DNA from: Phytopseudomonas daroniae | GTDB lineage: Bacteria; Pseudomonadota; Gammaproteobacteria; Pseudomonadales; Pseudomonadaceae | Assembly: GCF_004327285.1 (NCBI RefSeq) | Contig: NZ_QJUI01000001.1 | Location: forward strand, 310,001 to 374,000 | Reading direction: 5' to 3' | Length of the DNA stretch: 64,000 nt | The notes under the pieces: model-generated | What the model was told of the DNA's origin: nothing | The model's input: the letters and a program-made list of their open reading frames with translations, nothing else | The model's database searches: none | Shown here: positions 17,875 through 27,645 of the stretch, one piece after another | Layout of the letters: the number at the start of each line of letters is the position of its first letter | Position numbering within the stretch: position 1 is the stretch's first letter | Made by a program: the position numbers and the translations under genes

Positions 17875-18207
17875 TCAGATTTCATCGAACTCAAGACTGG
17901 CACCGGACTGTTCAACGACGATGCGCTCGAGCATCTCGCTCAGCAACTCGTCGCTGGTATCGCAGATCCAGCGCTGGTTGCCCTCGTCGTAATCGAAGTG
18001 GAAACCACCGGATCGAGCCGCCAGCCATAGCTGACGCAGCGCCGGCTGACGGCTGAAAATCAGCTGCGAGCCATTTTCGAAGCGCACCGTCAGTACGCCA
18101 GCGGAGTTTTCCAGATCGAGATCCAGATCGCTGTCGTCGAAGATGTCTTCCACCGCCTGCTGCACGGCATCGACCAGGTCGTGGAAACGGGCTTCGGTCA
18201 AACTCAT
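17875..18207 (-). CDS. cyaY: Iron-sulfur cluster assembly protein CyaY (bacterial frataxin)
   Basis: 110 residues of the frataxin fold, which binds iron with an acidic first helix and modulates Fe-S cluster assembly through IscS. Helix 1 with its acidic ridge is clear (residues about 3-31, FHDLVDAVQQAVEDIFDDSD), followed by the sheet with VLTVRFENGSQLIFSRQ and LRQLWLAARSGGFHFDY. The start is ATG 18207. It is transcribed divergently from lppL-lysA across a 182-bp gap, the standard Pseudomonas arrangement, and ends before a strong terminator. Confidence 0.94.
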   Translation of the reverse strand: MSLTEARFHDLVDAVQQAVEDIFDDSDLDLDLENSAGVLTVRFENGSQLIFSRQPALRQLWLAARSGGFHFDYDEGNQRWICDTSDELLSEMLERIVVEQSGASLEFDEI

Positions 18208-18348
18208 TGCACTTACCTCATGAAAGATTCAGCAACATCAAACGTAACAGAAGGGGCGACCGCGTTCTGTTCAGCGCACGTCAGTATGCCAGGGCAAAGC
18301 CCCGCCGGACGGGAACCCCGCCGCATAGGCAACATGCCGGGGGGTCGG

Positions 18349-18354
18349 TATACT
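18349..18354 (+). promoter_or_regulatory. Candidate -10 element for lppL-lysA
   Basis: TATACT lies 36 bases upstream of the lppL start in the divergent cyaY/lppL gap. No good -35 could be identified. Confidence 0.3.
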
Positions 18355-18389
18355 CTGGTGCAATTATGCTTTATTACAAGGATTTGACC

Positions 18390-18515
18390 ATGAAGCGGCT
18401 GTTCACTGCCCTCATCGCGCTCGTCGCCGTCACCACCCTGCTCAGCGGCTGTGGTCAGAAAGGCCCGCTGTACCTGCCGGATGATACCCAGTCCGCGCCT
18501 GCGCAAGACAGATAA
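18390..18515 (+). CDS. lppL: Small lipoprotein LppL
   Basis: A 41-residue precursor. The signal peptide ends in the lipobox LLSGC (Cys21), followed by GQKGPLYLPDD, the conserved motif of the LptM/LppL (YifL-like) small lipoproteins encoded beside lysA or dapF. LptM in E. coli assists LptD maturation at the outer membrane; the same role here is inferred. An AAGGA ribosome site precedes ATG 18390. It ends nine bases before lysA and is the first gene of the lppL-lysA-dapF-DUF484-xerC-HAD operon. Confidence 0.9.
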   Translation: MKRLFTALIALVAVTTLLSGCGQKGPLYLPDDTQSAPAQDR

Positions 18516-18524
18516 GGACGGCTC

Positions 18525-19772
18525 ATGAACACCTTCGAATACCGCGACGGCTCGCTGTTCGCGGAAGGTGTGGCGTTGTCCGCCGTTGCCCAGCGCTTCG
18601 GCACGCCCACCTATGTCTACTCGCGCGCTCACATCGAGGCGCAGTACCGCGCCTACGCCGATGCGCTGGCCGGCATGCCGCATCTGGTGTGTTTCGCCGT
18701 CAAGGCCAACTCCAATCTCGGCGTGCTGAACGTACTGGCGCGCCTGGGCGCGGGCTTCGACATCGTTTCGCGCGGTGAACTGGAGCGTGTCCTGGCCGCT
18801 GGTGGCGCCGCCGACAAGATCGTCTTCTCTGGTGTCGGCAAGACCCGTGACGACATGCGCCGCGCTCTGGAAGTCGGTGTGCACTGCTTCAACGTCGAAT
18901 CGACCGATGAGCTGGAGCGCCTGCAACAGGTCGCTGCCGAACTCGGCAAGACCGCGGCGATCTCCCTGCGCGTCAACCCGGACGTGGACGCCGGTACTCA
19001 CCCGTACATATCCACCGGCCTGAAAGAAAACAAGTTCGGTATCGCCATCGCCGATGCCGAAGCGGTCTACGCCCGCGCCGCCGCGCTGCCCAACCTGGCG
19101 GTGGTCGGTGTCGATTGCCATATCGGCTCGCAACTGACCAGCCTGCCGCCGTTCCTCGATGCGCTCGACCGCCTGCTGGTGCTGGTCGACCGCCTTGCCG
19201 AGCAAGGCATCCACCTTCGCCACATCGACCTGGGCGGCGGTCTCGGCGTGCAGTACCGCGACGAACAGCCGCCACTGGCCGGCGACTATATCCAGGCGGT
19301 GCGCCAACGCATCGAAGGCCGCGATCTGGCACTGGTATTCGAACCGGGCCGCTTCATCGTCGCCAACGCCGGCGTGCTGCTGACCCGCGTGGAATACCTC
19401 AAGCACACCGAGCACAAGGATTTCGCCATCGTCGACGCGGCGATGAACGACCTGATCCGCCCCGCCCTGTACCAGGCCTGGATGGACGTGGTACCGGTAC
19501 AACCGCGCGAGGGCACCAGCCGTCAGTACGATATCGTCGGGCCGATCTGCGAAACCGGTGATTTCCTCGCCAAGGAGCGCGACCTGACCCTGGCCGAAGG
19601 CGACTTGCTGGCCGTGCGTTCGGCCGGCGCCTACGGTTTCGTCATGAGCTCCAACTACAACACCCGCGGCCGTGCCGCCGAGGTAATGGTGGACGGCGAG
19701 CAGACCTTCGAGGTGCGTCGGCGGGAAACTCTGGACGAACTCTTCGTGGGCGAAAGCCGCCTGCCGGAGTGA
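18525..19772 (+). CDS. lysA: Diaminopimelate decarboxylase
   Basis: 415 residues, a fold-type III PLP enzyme that decarboxylates meso-diaminopimelate to lysine, the last step of lysine synthesis. The PLP lysine lies in [14 protein letters not shown] (about 62); the phosphate-binding GGGLGVQY (about 235) and EPGRF (about 275) are intact, as is the C-terminal [11 protein letters not shown] substrate/PLP motif. It has normal family length. Its stop is followed five bases later by the dapF start, so the upstream epimerase supplying the substrate is co-expressed. Confidence 0.96.
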   Translation: MNTFEYRDGSLFAEGVALSAVAQRFGTPTYVYSRAHIEAQYRAYADALAGMPHLVCFAVKANSNLGVLNVLARLGAGFDIVSRGELERVLAAGGAADKIVFSGVGKTRDDMRRALEVGVHCFNVESTDELERLQQVAAELGKTAAISLRVNPDVDAGTHPYISTGLKENKFGIAIADAEAVYARAAALPNLAVVGVDCHIGSQLTSLPPFLDALDRLLVLVDRLAEQGIHLRHIDLGGGLGVQYRDEQPPLAGDYIQAVRQRIEGRDLALVFEPGRFIVANAGVLLTRVEYLKHTEHKDFAIVDAAMNDLIRPALYQAWMDVVPVQPREGTSRQYDIVGPICETGDFLAKERDLTLAEGDLLAVRSAGAYGFVMSSNYNTRGRAAEVMVDGEQTFEVRRRETLDELFVGESRLPE

Positions 19773-19777
19773 TGCCG

Positions 19778-20608
19778 ATGTTATTGCGCTTTACCAAAAT
19801 GCATGGCCTCGGCAACGACTTCATGGTGCTCGACCTGGTCAGCCAGCATGCCCATATCCAGCCCAAGCACGCCAAACAGTGGGGCGATCGCCACACCGGC
19901 GTGGGCTTCGACCAGTTGTTGCTGGTCGAACCGCCACAGAGCCCGGACGTCGACTTCCGCTACCGCATCTTCAACTCCGATGGCAGTGAAGTGGAACAGT
20001 GCGGCAACGGCGCGCGCTGCTTCGCCCGTTTCGTGCTGGACAAGCGCCTGACGGTGAAGAAAACCATCCGCGTGGAAACCAAGGGCGGCATCATCGAGCT
20101 CAGCGTTCGCGCCGACGGGCTGATCACCGTGGACATGGGCGCGCCGCGCCTGCTGCCCCAGGAGATCCCCTTCCAGGCCGACGCCGAAGCCCTGAGCTAC
20201 GCTGTCGAGGTCGAAGGCAAAGCCCACGAGTTGGCAGCAGTATCCATGGGCAACCCCCATGCGGTACTGCGTGTCGATGATGTCGGCAACGCGCCAGTGC
20301 ATGAATTGGGGTCGAAACTGGAACACCACCCGCGCTTCCCACAGCGGGCGAATGTCGGCTTCCTGCAGGTCATCGACCGCCAACGCGGACGCCTGCGCGT
20401 CTGGGAGCGCGGTGTTGGGGAAACCCAGGCCTGCGGTACCGGCGCCTGCGCCGCGGCCGTCGCCGCGATCCGCCAGGGCTGGATGGACTCGCCCATACAA
20501 CTGGAACTGCCGGGCGGCAAGCTGACCATCGAGTGGGCAGGCCCCGGCCAGCCGGTTATGATGACCGGCCCCGCCGTGCGCGTGTACGAAGGACAGGTTC
20601 GCCTATGA
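19778..20608 (+). CDS. dapF: Diaminopimelate epimerase
   Basis: 276 residues, converting LL- to meso-diaminopimelate for lysine and peptidoglycan. The two catalytic cysteines are in EQCGNGARC (about 73) and [11 protein letters not shown] (about 219); the N-terminus [14 protein letters not shown] is canonical. ATG 19778 is chosen over GTG/ATG codons at 19769-19774 because it gives the standard N-terminus. The stop overlaps the DUF484 gene start by four bases. Confidence 0.96.
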   Translation: MLLRFTKMHGLGNDFMVLDLVSQHAHIQPKHAKQWGDRHTGVGFDQLLLVEPPQSPDVDFRYRIFNSDGSEVEQCGNGARCFARFVLDKRLTVKKTIRVETKGGIIELSVRADGLITVDMGAPRLLPQEIPFQADAEALSYAVEVEGKAHELAAVSMGNPHAVLRVDDVGNAPVHELGSKLEHHPRFPQRANVGFLQVIDRQRGRLRVWERGVGETQACGTGACAAAVAAIRQGWMDSPIQLELPGGKLTIEWAGPGQPVMMTGPAVRVYEGQVRL

Positions 20609-21300
20609 CTGACCAGCAGGATTCGCCCAAGCCCCTGGACTCGGAAACGGTCGCCGCCTATCTGCGCCTGCACCCCGAGTTCTTCATCGACCACGATGAG
20701 CTGATTCCCGAGCTGCGCATTCCGCACCAGCGCGGCGATACCGTGTCGCTGGTCGAGCGCCAGGTCAAACTGCTGCGCGAACGCAACATCGAGATGCGCC
20801 AGCGCCTGTCGCATCTGATGGACGTGGCCCGCGACAACGACCGGCTGTTCGACAAGACCCGTCGCCTGGTACTCGACCTGATGGACGCCAGCAGCCTCGA
20901 AGAAGTGGTCAGTTGCGTGGAAGACAGCCTGCGCCGCGAATTCCAGGTGCCCTTCGTGGGGCTGATCCTGTTCAGCGACACACCGCTGCCGGTCGGCCGC
21001 AGCGTCAGCAACGCGGAGGCTCATCAGGCCATCGGCGGCCTGCTGGCAGGCGGCAAGACCATCTGCGGCGTGCTGCGCGAACACGAACTGAACTTCCTGT
21101 TCGGCGAAGCGGGCGAGCAGGTCGGCTCGGCTGCGGTGGTCGGCCTTTCCTATCAGGGTCTGCATGGTGTGCTGGCGATCGGCAGTACCGATTCGCAGCA
21201 TTACAAGAGCTCTCTGGGCACCCTGTTCCTCGGTTATATCGCCGAAGTTCTGTCTCGAGTGCTCCCACGTTTCTCCGCTCCACTGCGCTCGGTACGCTAG
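20605..21300 (+). CDS. DUF484 family protein
   Basis: 231 residues. The N-terminal helical part ([22 protein letters not shown], then a coiled coil [20 protein letters not shown]) is followed by a GAF-like domain (about 80-220). DUF484 proteins are conserved between dapF and xerC in many gammaproteobacteria, but their role is not established. ATG 20605 overlaps the dapF stop (ATGA), whereas the longer in-frame reading starts inside dapF. Likely co-translated with dapF; a 72-bp repeat-filled gap separates it from xerC. Confidence 0.9.
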   Translation: MTDQQDSPKPLDSETVAAYLRLHPEFFIDHDELIPELRIPHQRGDTVSLVERQVKLLRERNIEMRQRLSHLMDVARDNDRLFDKTRRLVLDLMDASSLEEVVSCVEDSLRREFQVPFVGLILFSDTPLPVGRSVSNAEAHQAIGGLLAGGKTICGVLREHELNFLFGEAGEQVGSAAVVGLSYQGLHGVLAIGSTDSQHYKSSLGTLFLGYIAEVLSRVLPRFSAPLRSVR

Positions 21301-21302
21301 AG

Positions 21303-21381
21303 CAGCTTCAAGCCACAAGCTGCAAGTTGAAGCAAGTGCGCTGTCATCCACGCCTTACTTGGAGCTTGAAGCTTGAAGCTT
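21303..21381. repeat. Imperfect inverted repeat overlapping the xerC start
   Basis: Arms 21303-21327 and 21357-21381 are inverted copies (21 of 25 positions match) built on CAAGCTTGAAGC-type units; the right arm has the 7-bp unit CTTGAAG in tandem. The right arm covers the xerC ribosome site and TTG start. It looks like a short dispersed Pseudomonas repeat. Confidence 0.7.
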
Positions 21382-22278
21382 GCCGCTGATCTTGAAGCCT
21401 ATCTCGAACACCTGCGCAGCGAGCGCCAGGTGTCTGTTCACACGTTGGACGGCTACCGCCGCGACCTCAACAAGCTGCTCGCCTATTGCGAGAAGGAACA
21501 GCTCAGCGACTGGGCAGCCCTCGATACCTCGCGCCTGCGTCGCCAGGTGGCCCGCCTGCACATGGACGGCCAATCGGCCCGCAGCCTCGCCCGCCTGCTT
21601 TCGGCCACCCGCGGCCTGTATCGCTACCTGATTCGTGAAGGCCATTGCCGCCACGATCCGGCCAGTGGCCTGACGCCGCCCAAGGGCGAGCGCAGGCTTC
21701 CCAAGGTGCTGGATGTGGATCGCGCCAGCCAACTGCTCGACGGCGCCCAGGAAGACGATTTCATCGCCCGCCGCGATCACGCCATGCTCGAGCTGTTCTA
21801 TTCCTCGGGGCTACGCCTCTCGGAGCTGGTCGCCCTGAGTCTCGATGGACTCGACCTGCCTGCCGGCCTGGTGCGAGTGGTCGGCAAGGGCAACAAGGTG
21901 CGCGAGCTGCCGGTCGGCGGCAAGGCCCGTGAAGCCCTGGAACAATGGCTGCCGCTACGCGCCCTGGCCAACCCGCCGGATGGTGCGCTGTTCATCAGCC
22001 GCCAGGGTCGACGCATCGGTGCCCGCGCCGTGCAGCTGCGAGTGCGCCAGGCGGGCATCAGCGAACTGGGCCAGCACATTCATCCGCACATGCTGCGTCA
22101 CTCTTTCGCCAGCCATATGCTCGAGTCGTCTCAGGATCTGCGCGCGGTGCAGGAATTGCTCGGCCATGCCGACATCGCCACCACGCAAATCTACACCCAC
22201 CTGGACTTCCAGCACCTGAGCAAGGTCTACGACAGCGCCCACCCAAGGGCCAAACGCCGCAAGGAACAGGACTCATGA
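21373..22278 (+). CDS. xerC: Site-specific tyrosine recombinase XerC
   Basis: 301 residues. The SAM-like N-terminal domain (about 3-88) and catalytic domain (about 105-295) carry the tyrosine-recombinase tetrad: Arg in [12 protein letters not shown], HxxR in [14 protein letters not shown], His in [10 protein letters not shown] and nucleophile Tyr in QIYTHLD. XerC with XerD resolves chromosome dimers at dif. No ATG is available upstream of the conserved [14 protein letters not shown], so TTG 21373 with GGAG eight bases upstream is the only supported start; both lie in the inverted repeat. The end overlaps the HAD gene by 4 bp. Confidence 0.93.
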   Translation: MKLAADLEAYLEHLRSERQVSVHTLDGYRRDLNKLLAYCEKEQLSDWAALDTSRLRRQVARLHMDGQSARSLARLLSATRGLYRYLIREGHCRHDPASGLTPPKGERRLPKVLDVDRASQLLDGAQEDDFIARRDHAMLELFYSSGLRLSELVALSLDGLDLPAGLVRVVGKGNKVRELPVGGKAREALEQWLPLRALANPPDGALFISRQGRRIGARAVQLRVRQAGISELGQHIHPHMLRHSFASHMLESSQDLRAVQELLGHADIATTQIYTHLDFQHLSKVYDSAHPRAKRRKEQDS

Positions 22279-22970
22279 GCATCCGCCTGATCACCTTCGA
22301 TCTCGATGACACCCTGTGGGACAACCGCCCGGTGATCATGGGTGCCGAGACAGCCATGCGCGACTGGATCAGCACCCATGCACCGAATCTGGCGAGCCAG
22401 CCGGTGGATTACCTGGGGCAAACCCGTGGCCGCCTGCTGGAAGGCGAACCGAGCCTGAGATACCGCCTTAGCGAGTTGCGCCGCCGCACCCTGCGCCACG
22501 CCCTGGAAGGCGTCGGCTATGCCGCGGACGAAGCACAGCACCTGGCCGAAGGCGCCTTCCAGGCGATGCTCGAGGCGCGTCACGCCATCACCTTTTTTGC
22601 CGATACCGTCACCACACTGGAGCGACTGGCCAACCAGTACCAACTGGGTGTGATCACCAACGGCAATGCCGATGTGCGCCGACTCGGGCTGGCAGACTAC
22701 TTCAGCTTCATCCTTTGTGCCGAAGAGTTGGGGGTCGGCAAACCTGACCCCAAACCGTTCCAGGAAGCACTCAGCCGCTCCGGCATGCAGGCCGCACAAG
22801 CCGTGCACATCGGTGACCACCCAGGTGACGATATCGCCGGCGCGCGCGCGGCGGGATGGCGCGCCGTATGGTTCAACCCCGAAGACAAGGCCTGGGCCGG
22901 CGACGACGAGGCCGATGCACAGATCCGCAGCCTGGGGGAATTACCGATGCTGCTGGAGCGCTGGGCGTAG
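22275..22970 (+). CDS. HAD-superfamily hydrolase (YigB-like)
   Basis: 231 residues of the HAD phosphatase fold. Motif [10 protein letters not shown] (about 8-16), motif [10 protein letters not shown] (about 118), motif III Lys in GKPDPKPF and motif [14 protein letters not shown] (about 175) are all present, so it should be catalytically active. YigB-type enzymes dephosphorylate FMN in riboflavin metabolism; substrate here is inferred. It is co-transcribed with xerC (ATGA overlap). Its TAG stop is the first part of a dispersed inverted repeat. Confidence 0.9.
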   Translation: MSIRLITFDLDDTLWDNRPVIMGAETAMRDWISTHAPNLASQPVDYLGQTRGRLLEGEPSLRYRLSELRRRTLRHALEGVGYAADEAQHLAEGAFQAMLEARHAITFFADTVTTLERLANQYQLGVITNGNADVRRLGLADYFSFILCAEELGVGKPDPKPFQEALSRSGMQAAQAVHIGDHPGDDIAGARAAGWRAVWFNPEDKAWAGDDEADAQIRSLGELPMLLERWA

Positions 22971-23016
22971 GATGGGTGCAACCCATCGGCAGTTGATGGG
23001 TTTCACCCATCCTACG
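22966..23016. repeat. Dispersed inverted repeat GTAGGATGGGT family, copy 1
   Basis: A 21-22-bp stem with one mismatch around the loop GGCAGTT; the arms read CGTAGGATGGGTG...CACCCATCCTACG. The same family recurs at 63756-63808. This copy supplies the stop codon of the HAD gene and could act as a 3' mRNA-stabilising hairpin. Confidence 0.85.
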
Positions 23017-23205
23017 ATCTAGCCCGGATATTTCACCAGAACGTAGCCTGGATTAGCCCCCGGCGTAATCCGGGGCCGAAGGCCTGATCCTTCGTTTAAC
23101 ACGGATCATCGACCGTCCGCTTCCGCCTTCGACTTGCTTCTCACTCCCCATACGCAAAAGCCCGCCTTCTCAGGCGGGCTTTTGCGTATACAACCAGCTT
23201 TCGCC
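22971..23205. other. Non-coding gap between the HAD gene and sutA
   Basis: No gene seen. It holds the rest of the GTAGGATGGGT hairpin, then a second repeat-like stretch (about 23040-23080, GGATTA...TAATCC with CCCCGG) of the GTAGCCTGGATTA type common in pseudomonads, and finally the shared terminator at 23151-23188. Confidence 0.7.
23151..23188. terminator. Bidirectional intrinsic terminator
   Basis: Perfect 16-bp stem TACGCAAAAGCCCGCC and its complement around the loop TTCTCA. The A- and T-rich stem ends can serve transcripts from both directions, ending the lysA-xerC-HAD operon and sutA. Confidence 0.9.
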
Positions 23206-23529
23206 TCAGATCGGGCGACTGCCGTATTTGCTGTCAGGCTTCTTGGGTGGATCGGAAACCACATTGGGCTCCACTTCCTGCACCTTGCCGCCACGGGTCA
23301 AGAACTCTTCCATGGCGCGAGCCAGGGCATCGCGTTCCTTTTGCTTGGCTTCGACACTCGGCAGCTCGTCAACCTCGACCGCTTTCTTGGCTTTGCCCTT
23401 CTTGGCAGGCGCCGCGCTGTCGGATTCGCTGTCGTCATCGCCGTCATCGCTATCCGCTGCCGCCAGCTCCTCGCCGTCGTCCTCGTCTACGCCTTCCAGC
23501 TCGTCTTGTTCCAGTTCTTCGTCGCTCAT
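23206..23529 (-). CDS. sutA: RNA polymerase-associated transcriptional regulator SutA
   Basis: 107 residues: long acidic, disordered N-terminus (residues 1-45, dense in Asp/Glu) and conserved C-terminal half with LPSVEAKQKERDAL, MEEFLTRGGKVQEVEPNVV and terminal KPDSKYGSRPI. SutA binds RNA polymerase and supports gene expression in slow-growing Pseudomonas. ATG 23529 is preferred over one four codons upstream because GAGG precedes it. It is monocistronic, minus strand, ending at a strong terminator. Recognition rests on sequence features recalled from the P. aeruginosa protein. Confidence 0.88.
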   Translation of the reverse strand: MSDEELEQDELEGVDEDDGEELAAADSDDGDDDSESDSAAPAKKGKAKKAVEVDELPSVEAKQKERDALARAMEEFLTRGGKVQEVEPNVVSDPPKKPDSKYGSRPI

Positions 23530-23605
23530 GTTCAGCCTCATGACTTGCGAAAAGCAGGTTAGTTATAGCCCAGTCGTCCAACGTTGCCGAACGCCTGGGA
23601 AAAAT

Positions 23606-24031
23606 TCAATTTGCCGTACCTTGCAAGGTCGCCAGCACTCGACGCGCACCACCCTGCTCACGGTGCTCACCAAGGTAAATCCCTTGCCAGGTGCCCAGTG
23701 CCAGACGCCCATGACTCACCGGGATCTGCAACTGAACGCCCAACACGCTCGACTTGAAGTGCGCCGGCAAATCATCCGGGCCTTCGTCGCAGTGCTCGTA
23801 CCCCGCTGTGTCCTCAGGGATGAGACGGCGAAAAAAACGCTCGAAGTCGCGGCGTACTGCCGGGTCGGCGTTTTCGTTGACGGTCAGAGACGCCGACGTG
23901 TGCTGCAGCCACAGGTGTAACAGACCCATCCTGTAGCTCGCCAGTTCCGGTAACGCATCCTGCAATTCATCGGTAACGAGATGAAAGCCTCGTGGCCGTG
24001 GACGCAGGGTGATCAGCCGTTGCTGCCACAT
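23606..24031 (-). CDS. YjbQ family protein (UPF0047)
   Basis: 141 residues of the YjbQ/UPF0047 family. Characteristic stretches are [19 protein letters not shown] (about 44-62), [18 protein letters not shown] (about 82-100) and [13 protein letters not shown] (about 115). Members show weak thiamine-phosphate synthase activity, but the physiological role is unclear. Start ATG 24031. It lies between sutA and the ammonium transporter genes, all minus strand, with a terminator just upstream isolating it from amtB. Confidence 0.9.
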   Translation of the reverse strand: MWQQRLITLRPRPRGFHLVTDELQDALPELASYRMGLLHLWLQHTSASLTVNENADPAVRRDFERFFRRLIPEDTAGYEHCDEGPDDLPAHFKSSVLGVQLQIPVSHGRLALGTWQGIYLGEHREQGGARRVLATLQGTAN

Positions 24032-24081
24032 GTTCGTCGCCCTCTTTTCAACGCGCGCATTTTAGCGTGCCGTACAAAAAA

Positions 24082-24107
24082 GCAAAGGGCGCCTGAGCGC
24101 CCTTTGC
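24082..24107 (-). terminator. Intrinsic terminator of the glnK-amt operon
   Basis: Perfect 11-bp stem GCAAAGGGCGC/GCGCCCTTTGC with loop CTGA, followed on the minus strand by six T. It lies about 80 bp past the second ammonium transporter stop. Confidence 0.9.
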
Positions 24108-24144
24108 AGTTGTTCGACCATCACTTTTCCGCGATGAGGCTCCG

Positions 24145-24180
24145 GTAGAGCCGCAAAGGTCGAAACCTTTGCGGCTCTAC
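24145..24180 (-). repeat. Perfect 16-bp hairpin directly after the second amt gene
   Basis: GTAGAGCCGCAAAGGT (24145-24160) pairs perfectly with 24165-24180 around the loop CGAA. There is no T run, so it is probably a stabilising hairpin or a dispersed repeat rather than a terminator; the true terminator follows 37 bp later. Confidence 0.75.
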
Positions 24181-24188
24181 CCAGCAGA

Positions 24189-25436
24189 TCACTTCTGGCT
24201 GGTGAACTCCGGATAGGCTTCCATCCCGCACTGGGAAAGATCCACACCTTCGTATTCCTCTTCCTCGCTCACGCGCAGGCCGAACAGCGCCTTGATCACG
24301 GCCCAGATGATCAGGCTGGTGATGAAGACCCAACCGAAGATGCCCAGGATACCGATGATCTGTGCGCCGAAGCTGGCTTCGGCATTGGTCAGCGGTACCG
24401 CCAGCACACCCCAGATACCCACGACACCGTGCACGGAGATGGCACCGACCGGATCGTCGATCTTGATCTTGTCGAAGGCCAGGACGCTGAACACCACCAG
24501 GGCACCGCCCACGGCACCGATCAGGGTGGCCTGCAGGCCGCTCGGCGACAGCGGGTCGGCAGTGATGGCCACCAGGCCGGCCAGGGCGCCGTTGATCATC
24601 ATGGTCAGGTCGGTCTTGCCGAACAGGATGCGCGAGACGATCATCGCCGCGATCAGGCCACCGGCGGCTGCCATGTTGGTGTTGACGAACACTTGCGCAA
24701 CGTTGTTGGCCGAGTCGATATCGGAGATCTTCAGCTCGGAACCGCCGTTGAAACCGAACCAACCCATCCACAGGATGAACATACCCAGGGTCGCCAGCGG
24801 CAGGTTGGCCCCCGGAATCGGATTGATCTGGCCGTTCGGGCCATATTTGCCCTTGCGTGGGCCGAGCAGGATGACACCGGCCAGAGCCGCGCTGGCACCC
24901 GCCATGTGCACGATGCCGGAACCGGCGTAGTCGGAATAGCCCAGCGCGTCCAGCCAGCCCTCGCCCCAGCTCCAGGAGCCCTGGATCGGGTAGATGAAAC
25001 CGGTCATGACCACCGCGAAGGCCAGGAAAGGCCACAAGCGCATACGCTCGGCCACCGCGCCGGAAATGATCGACATGCAGGCGCCGGCGAAGACGATCTG
25101 GAAGAAGAAGTCGGAACGCGCCGAGTAATAGGGCGCATCTTCTTCACCGGTCACCGCCTCGGCGAGGTTCTCGTCGCCGATCAGGAAGCCCAGGCTGGGA
25201 AACACCATGCCATCCGAGGAGTACATGATGTAGTAGCCGACCAGCAGGTACATCACCGAGGCAATGGCGAACAGGGAGATGTTCTTGGCCAGAATCTCGG
25301 TGGTGTTCTTGCTGCGCACGAGCCCTGATTCAAGCATGCAGAAACCTGCCGCCATCCACATGACCAGGGCGCCGCAAATCAGAAAATAGAAGGTATCGAA
25401 ACCGTACTGCAATGCCGCCAATGCTGTGTTGTCCAT
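24189..25436 (-). CDS. Ammonium transporter, second tandem copy
   Basis: 415 residues, about 11 membrane helices, no cleavable signal peptide. The pore residues of the Amt family are present: Asp and His eight apart in DYAGSGIVHMAGASAAL, and the second pore His in SVHGVVGIWG. Amt trimers conduct ammonium into the cell and are blocked by GlnK. It differs clearly from the other copy (no signal sequence, loop with TGEEDAPYYSARSD), so it is an older paralogue, not a recent duplicate. It follows amtB by 115 bp, with an AGAGG site before ATG 25436. Confidence 0.92.
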   Translation of the reverse strand: MDNTALAALQYGFDTFYFLICGALVMWMAAGFCMLESGLVRSKNTTEILAKNISLFAIASVMYLLVGYYIMYSSDGMVFPSLGFLIGDENLAEAVTGEEDAPYYSARSDFFFQIVFAGACMSIISGAVAERMRLWPFLAFAVVMTGFIYPIQGSWSWGEGWLDALGYSDYAGSGIVHMAGASAALAGVILLGPRKGKYGPNGQINPIPGANLPLATLGMFILWMGWFGFNGGSELKISDIDSANNVAQVFVNTNMAAAGGLIAAMIVSRILFGKTDLTMMINGALAGLVAITADPLSPSGLQATLIGAVGGALVVFSVLAFDKIKIDDPVGAISVHGVVGIWGVLAVPLTNAEASFGAQIIGILGIFGWVFITSLIIWAVIKALFGLRVSEEEEYEGVDLSQCGMEAYPEFTSQK

Positions 25437-25551
25437 TTTTCACCTCTAGCCGTCGCGCTTGTTATGCGCTATTCGGTCGAGGCGCCCGGGTTGGCTCCGG
25501 ACGCACTCCGTGTGCTTTAGGCTCGCGACCGAAGCGGCGAGCCCGCGATAC

Positions 25552-26868
25552 TTACAGGATGTAACCGCGCTCGTTGTGCTGAGCCAGGTCGAGCCCGACC
25601 GACTCTTCTTCCTCGCTGACACGCAGGCCCATGACCACGTCGATGACCTTGAGGATCACGTAAGTGACGATGGCGGTGTAGATCACGGTGAAAGCGACGC
25701 CTTTGAACTGGATCCACACTTGTGCCGCGATATTCTCCACCTCGCCGAAGCCACCCAGTGCCGGAGCGGCGAACACGCCGGTCAACAGGGCGCCGACGAT
25801 ACCGCCGACACCATGCACGCCGAATACGTCCAGGGAGTCGTCGTAGCCCAGCTTGCGCTTGAGGCTGGTGGCACAGAAGAAGCAGATAACGCCGGAGGCC
25901 AGGCCGATGATCATCGCGCCCATAGGGCCGACGGTTCCGGCAGCCGGGGTGATGGCGACCAGGCCGGCAACCACGCCGGAAGCGATACCCAGCGCGCTCG
26001 GTTTGCCGTGGGTGATCCACTCGGCGAACATCCAGCTCAGGGCAGCGGCGGCGGTGGCGATCTGGGTAACCAGCATAGCCATGCCGGCGGTGTCGTCAGC
26101 CGCGGCCGCGGAGCCGGCATTGAAACCGAACCAGCCGACCCAGAGCATGGCGGCACCGACCAGGGTGTAGCCCAGGTTGTGCGGTGCCATGGCCACGCTC
26201 GGGAAGCCCTTGCGCTTGCCCAGCACGATGCAGGCGATCAGGCCAGCGATACCGGCATTGATGTGCACCACGGTGCCACCGGCGAAGTCCAGCACGCCCC
26301 AGTCCCACATCAGCGCACCGTCGCCACTCCAGACCATGTGCGCGATCGGCGCATAGACCAGGGTGAACCAGACGGTCATGAACACCAGCATGGCCGAGAA
26401 CTTCATGCGCTCGGCGAAAGCGCCGACGATCAGGGCCGGGGTGATGATGGCGAAGGTCATCTGGAAGGTGACGAATACGCTTTCCGGGAAGGCTTCCGTC
26501 AGCGAATCCTTGGTCAGGTTGCCGAGGAACATGTTGCCCAGGCCGCCCACGAAGGAACTGAAGTTGGTCACGCCGGCTTCCATCCCGGTGGTGTCGAACG
26601 CCAGGCTATAGCCGTAGGCGAACCACAGCAGGCTCATCAACGCGGTGATGGCGAAGCACTGCATCATCACCGACAGGACGTTCTTGGAACGCACCATGCC
26701 AGCGTAGAACAACGCCAGGCCGGGAATGGTCATGAACAGCACCAGAGCGGTGGCGGTCAGCATCCAGGCCGTGTCACCGGAATTCAGCGTCGCTTCCTGG
26801 GCCATGGCCAGGCCCGGGAAAAACAGGGACGAAAGGGCTCCAAGCCCTGCGATTCTTCGCAGAGTCAT
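25552..26868 (-). CDS. amtB: Ammonium transporter AmtB
   Basis: 438 residues with a cleaved signal peptide (ends FPGLAMAQ, about 24) and 11 membrane helices, as in E. coli AmtB. The external-site motif and twin pore histidines are intact: DFAGGTVVHINAGIAGL (Asp and His eight apart) and FGVHGVGGIVGALLTG. The gene lies 38 bp downstream of glnK, the standard pair: GlnK plugs the AmtB pore when nitrogen is sufficient. A second ammonium transporter gene follows. Confidence 0.95.
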   Translation of the reverse strand: MTLRRIAGLGALSSLFFPGLAMAQEATLNSGDTAWMLTATALVLFMTIPGLALFYAGMVRSKNVLSVMMQCFAITALMSLLWFAYGYSLAFDTTGMEAGVTNFSSFVGGLGNMFLGNLTKDSLTEAFPESVFVTFQMTFAIITPALIVGAFAERMKFSAMLVFMTVWFTLVYAPIAHMVWSGDGALMWDWGVLDFAGGTVVHINAGIAGLIACIVLGKRKGFPSVAMAPHNLGYTLVGAAMLWVGWFGFNAGSAAAADDTAGMAMLVTQIATAAAALSWMFAEWITHGKPSALGIASGVVAGLVAITPAAGTVGPMGAMIIGLASGVICFFCATSLKRKLGYDDSLDVFGVHGVGGIVGALLTGVFAAPALGGFGEVENIAAQVWIQFKGVAFTVIYTAIVTYVILKVIDVVMGLRVSEEEESVGLDLAQHNERGYIL

Positions 26869-26906
26869 GATTTAACTCCTGGGACGTATGGGGGTGGGGG
26901 CGGAGC

Positions 26907-27645
<739 letters not shown>

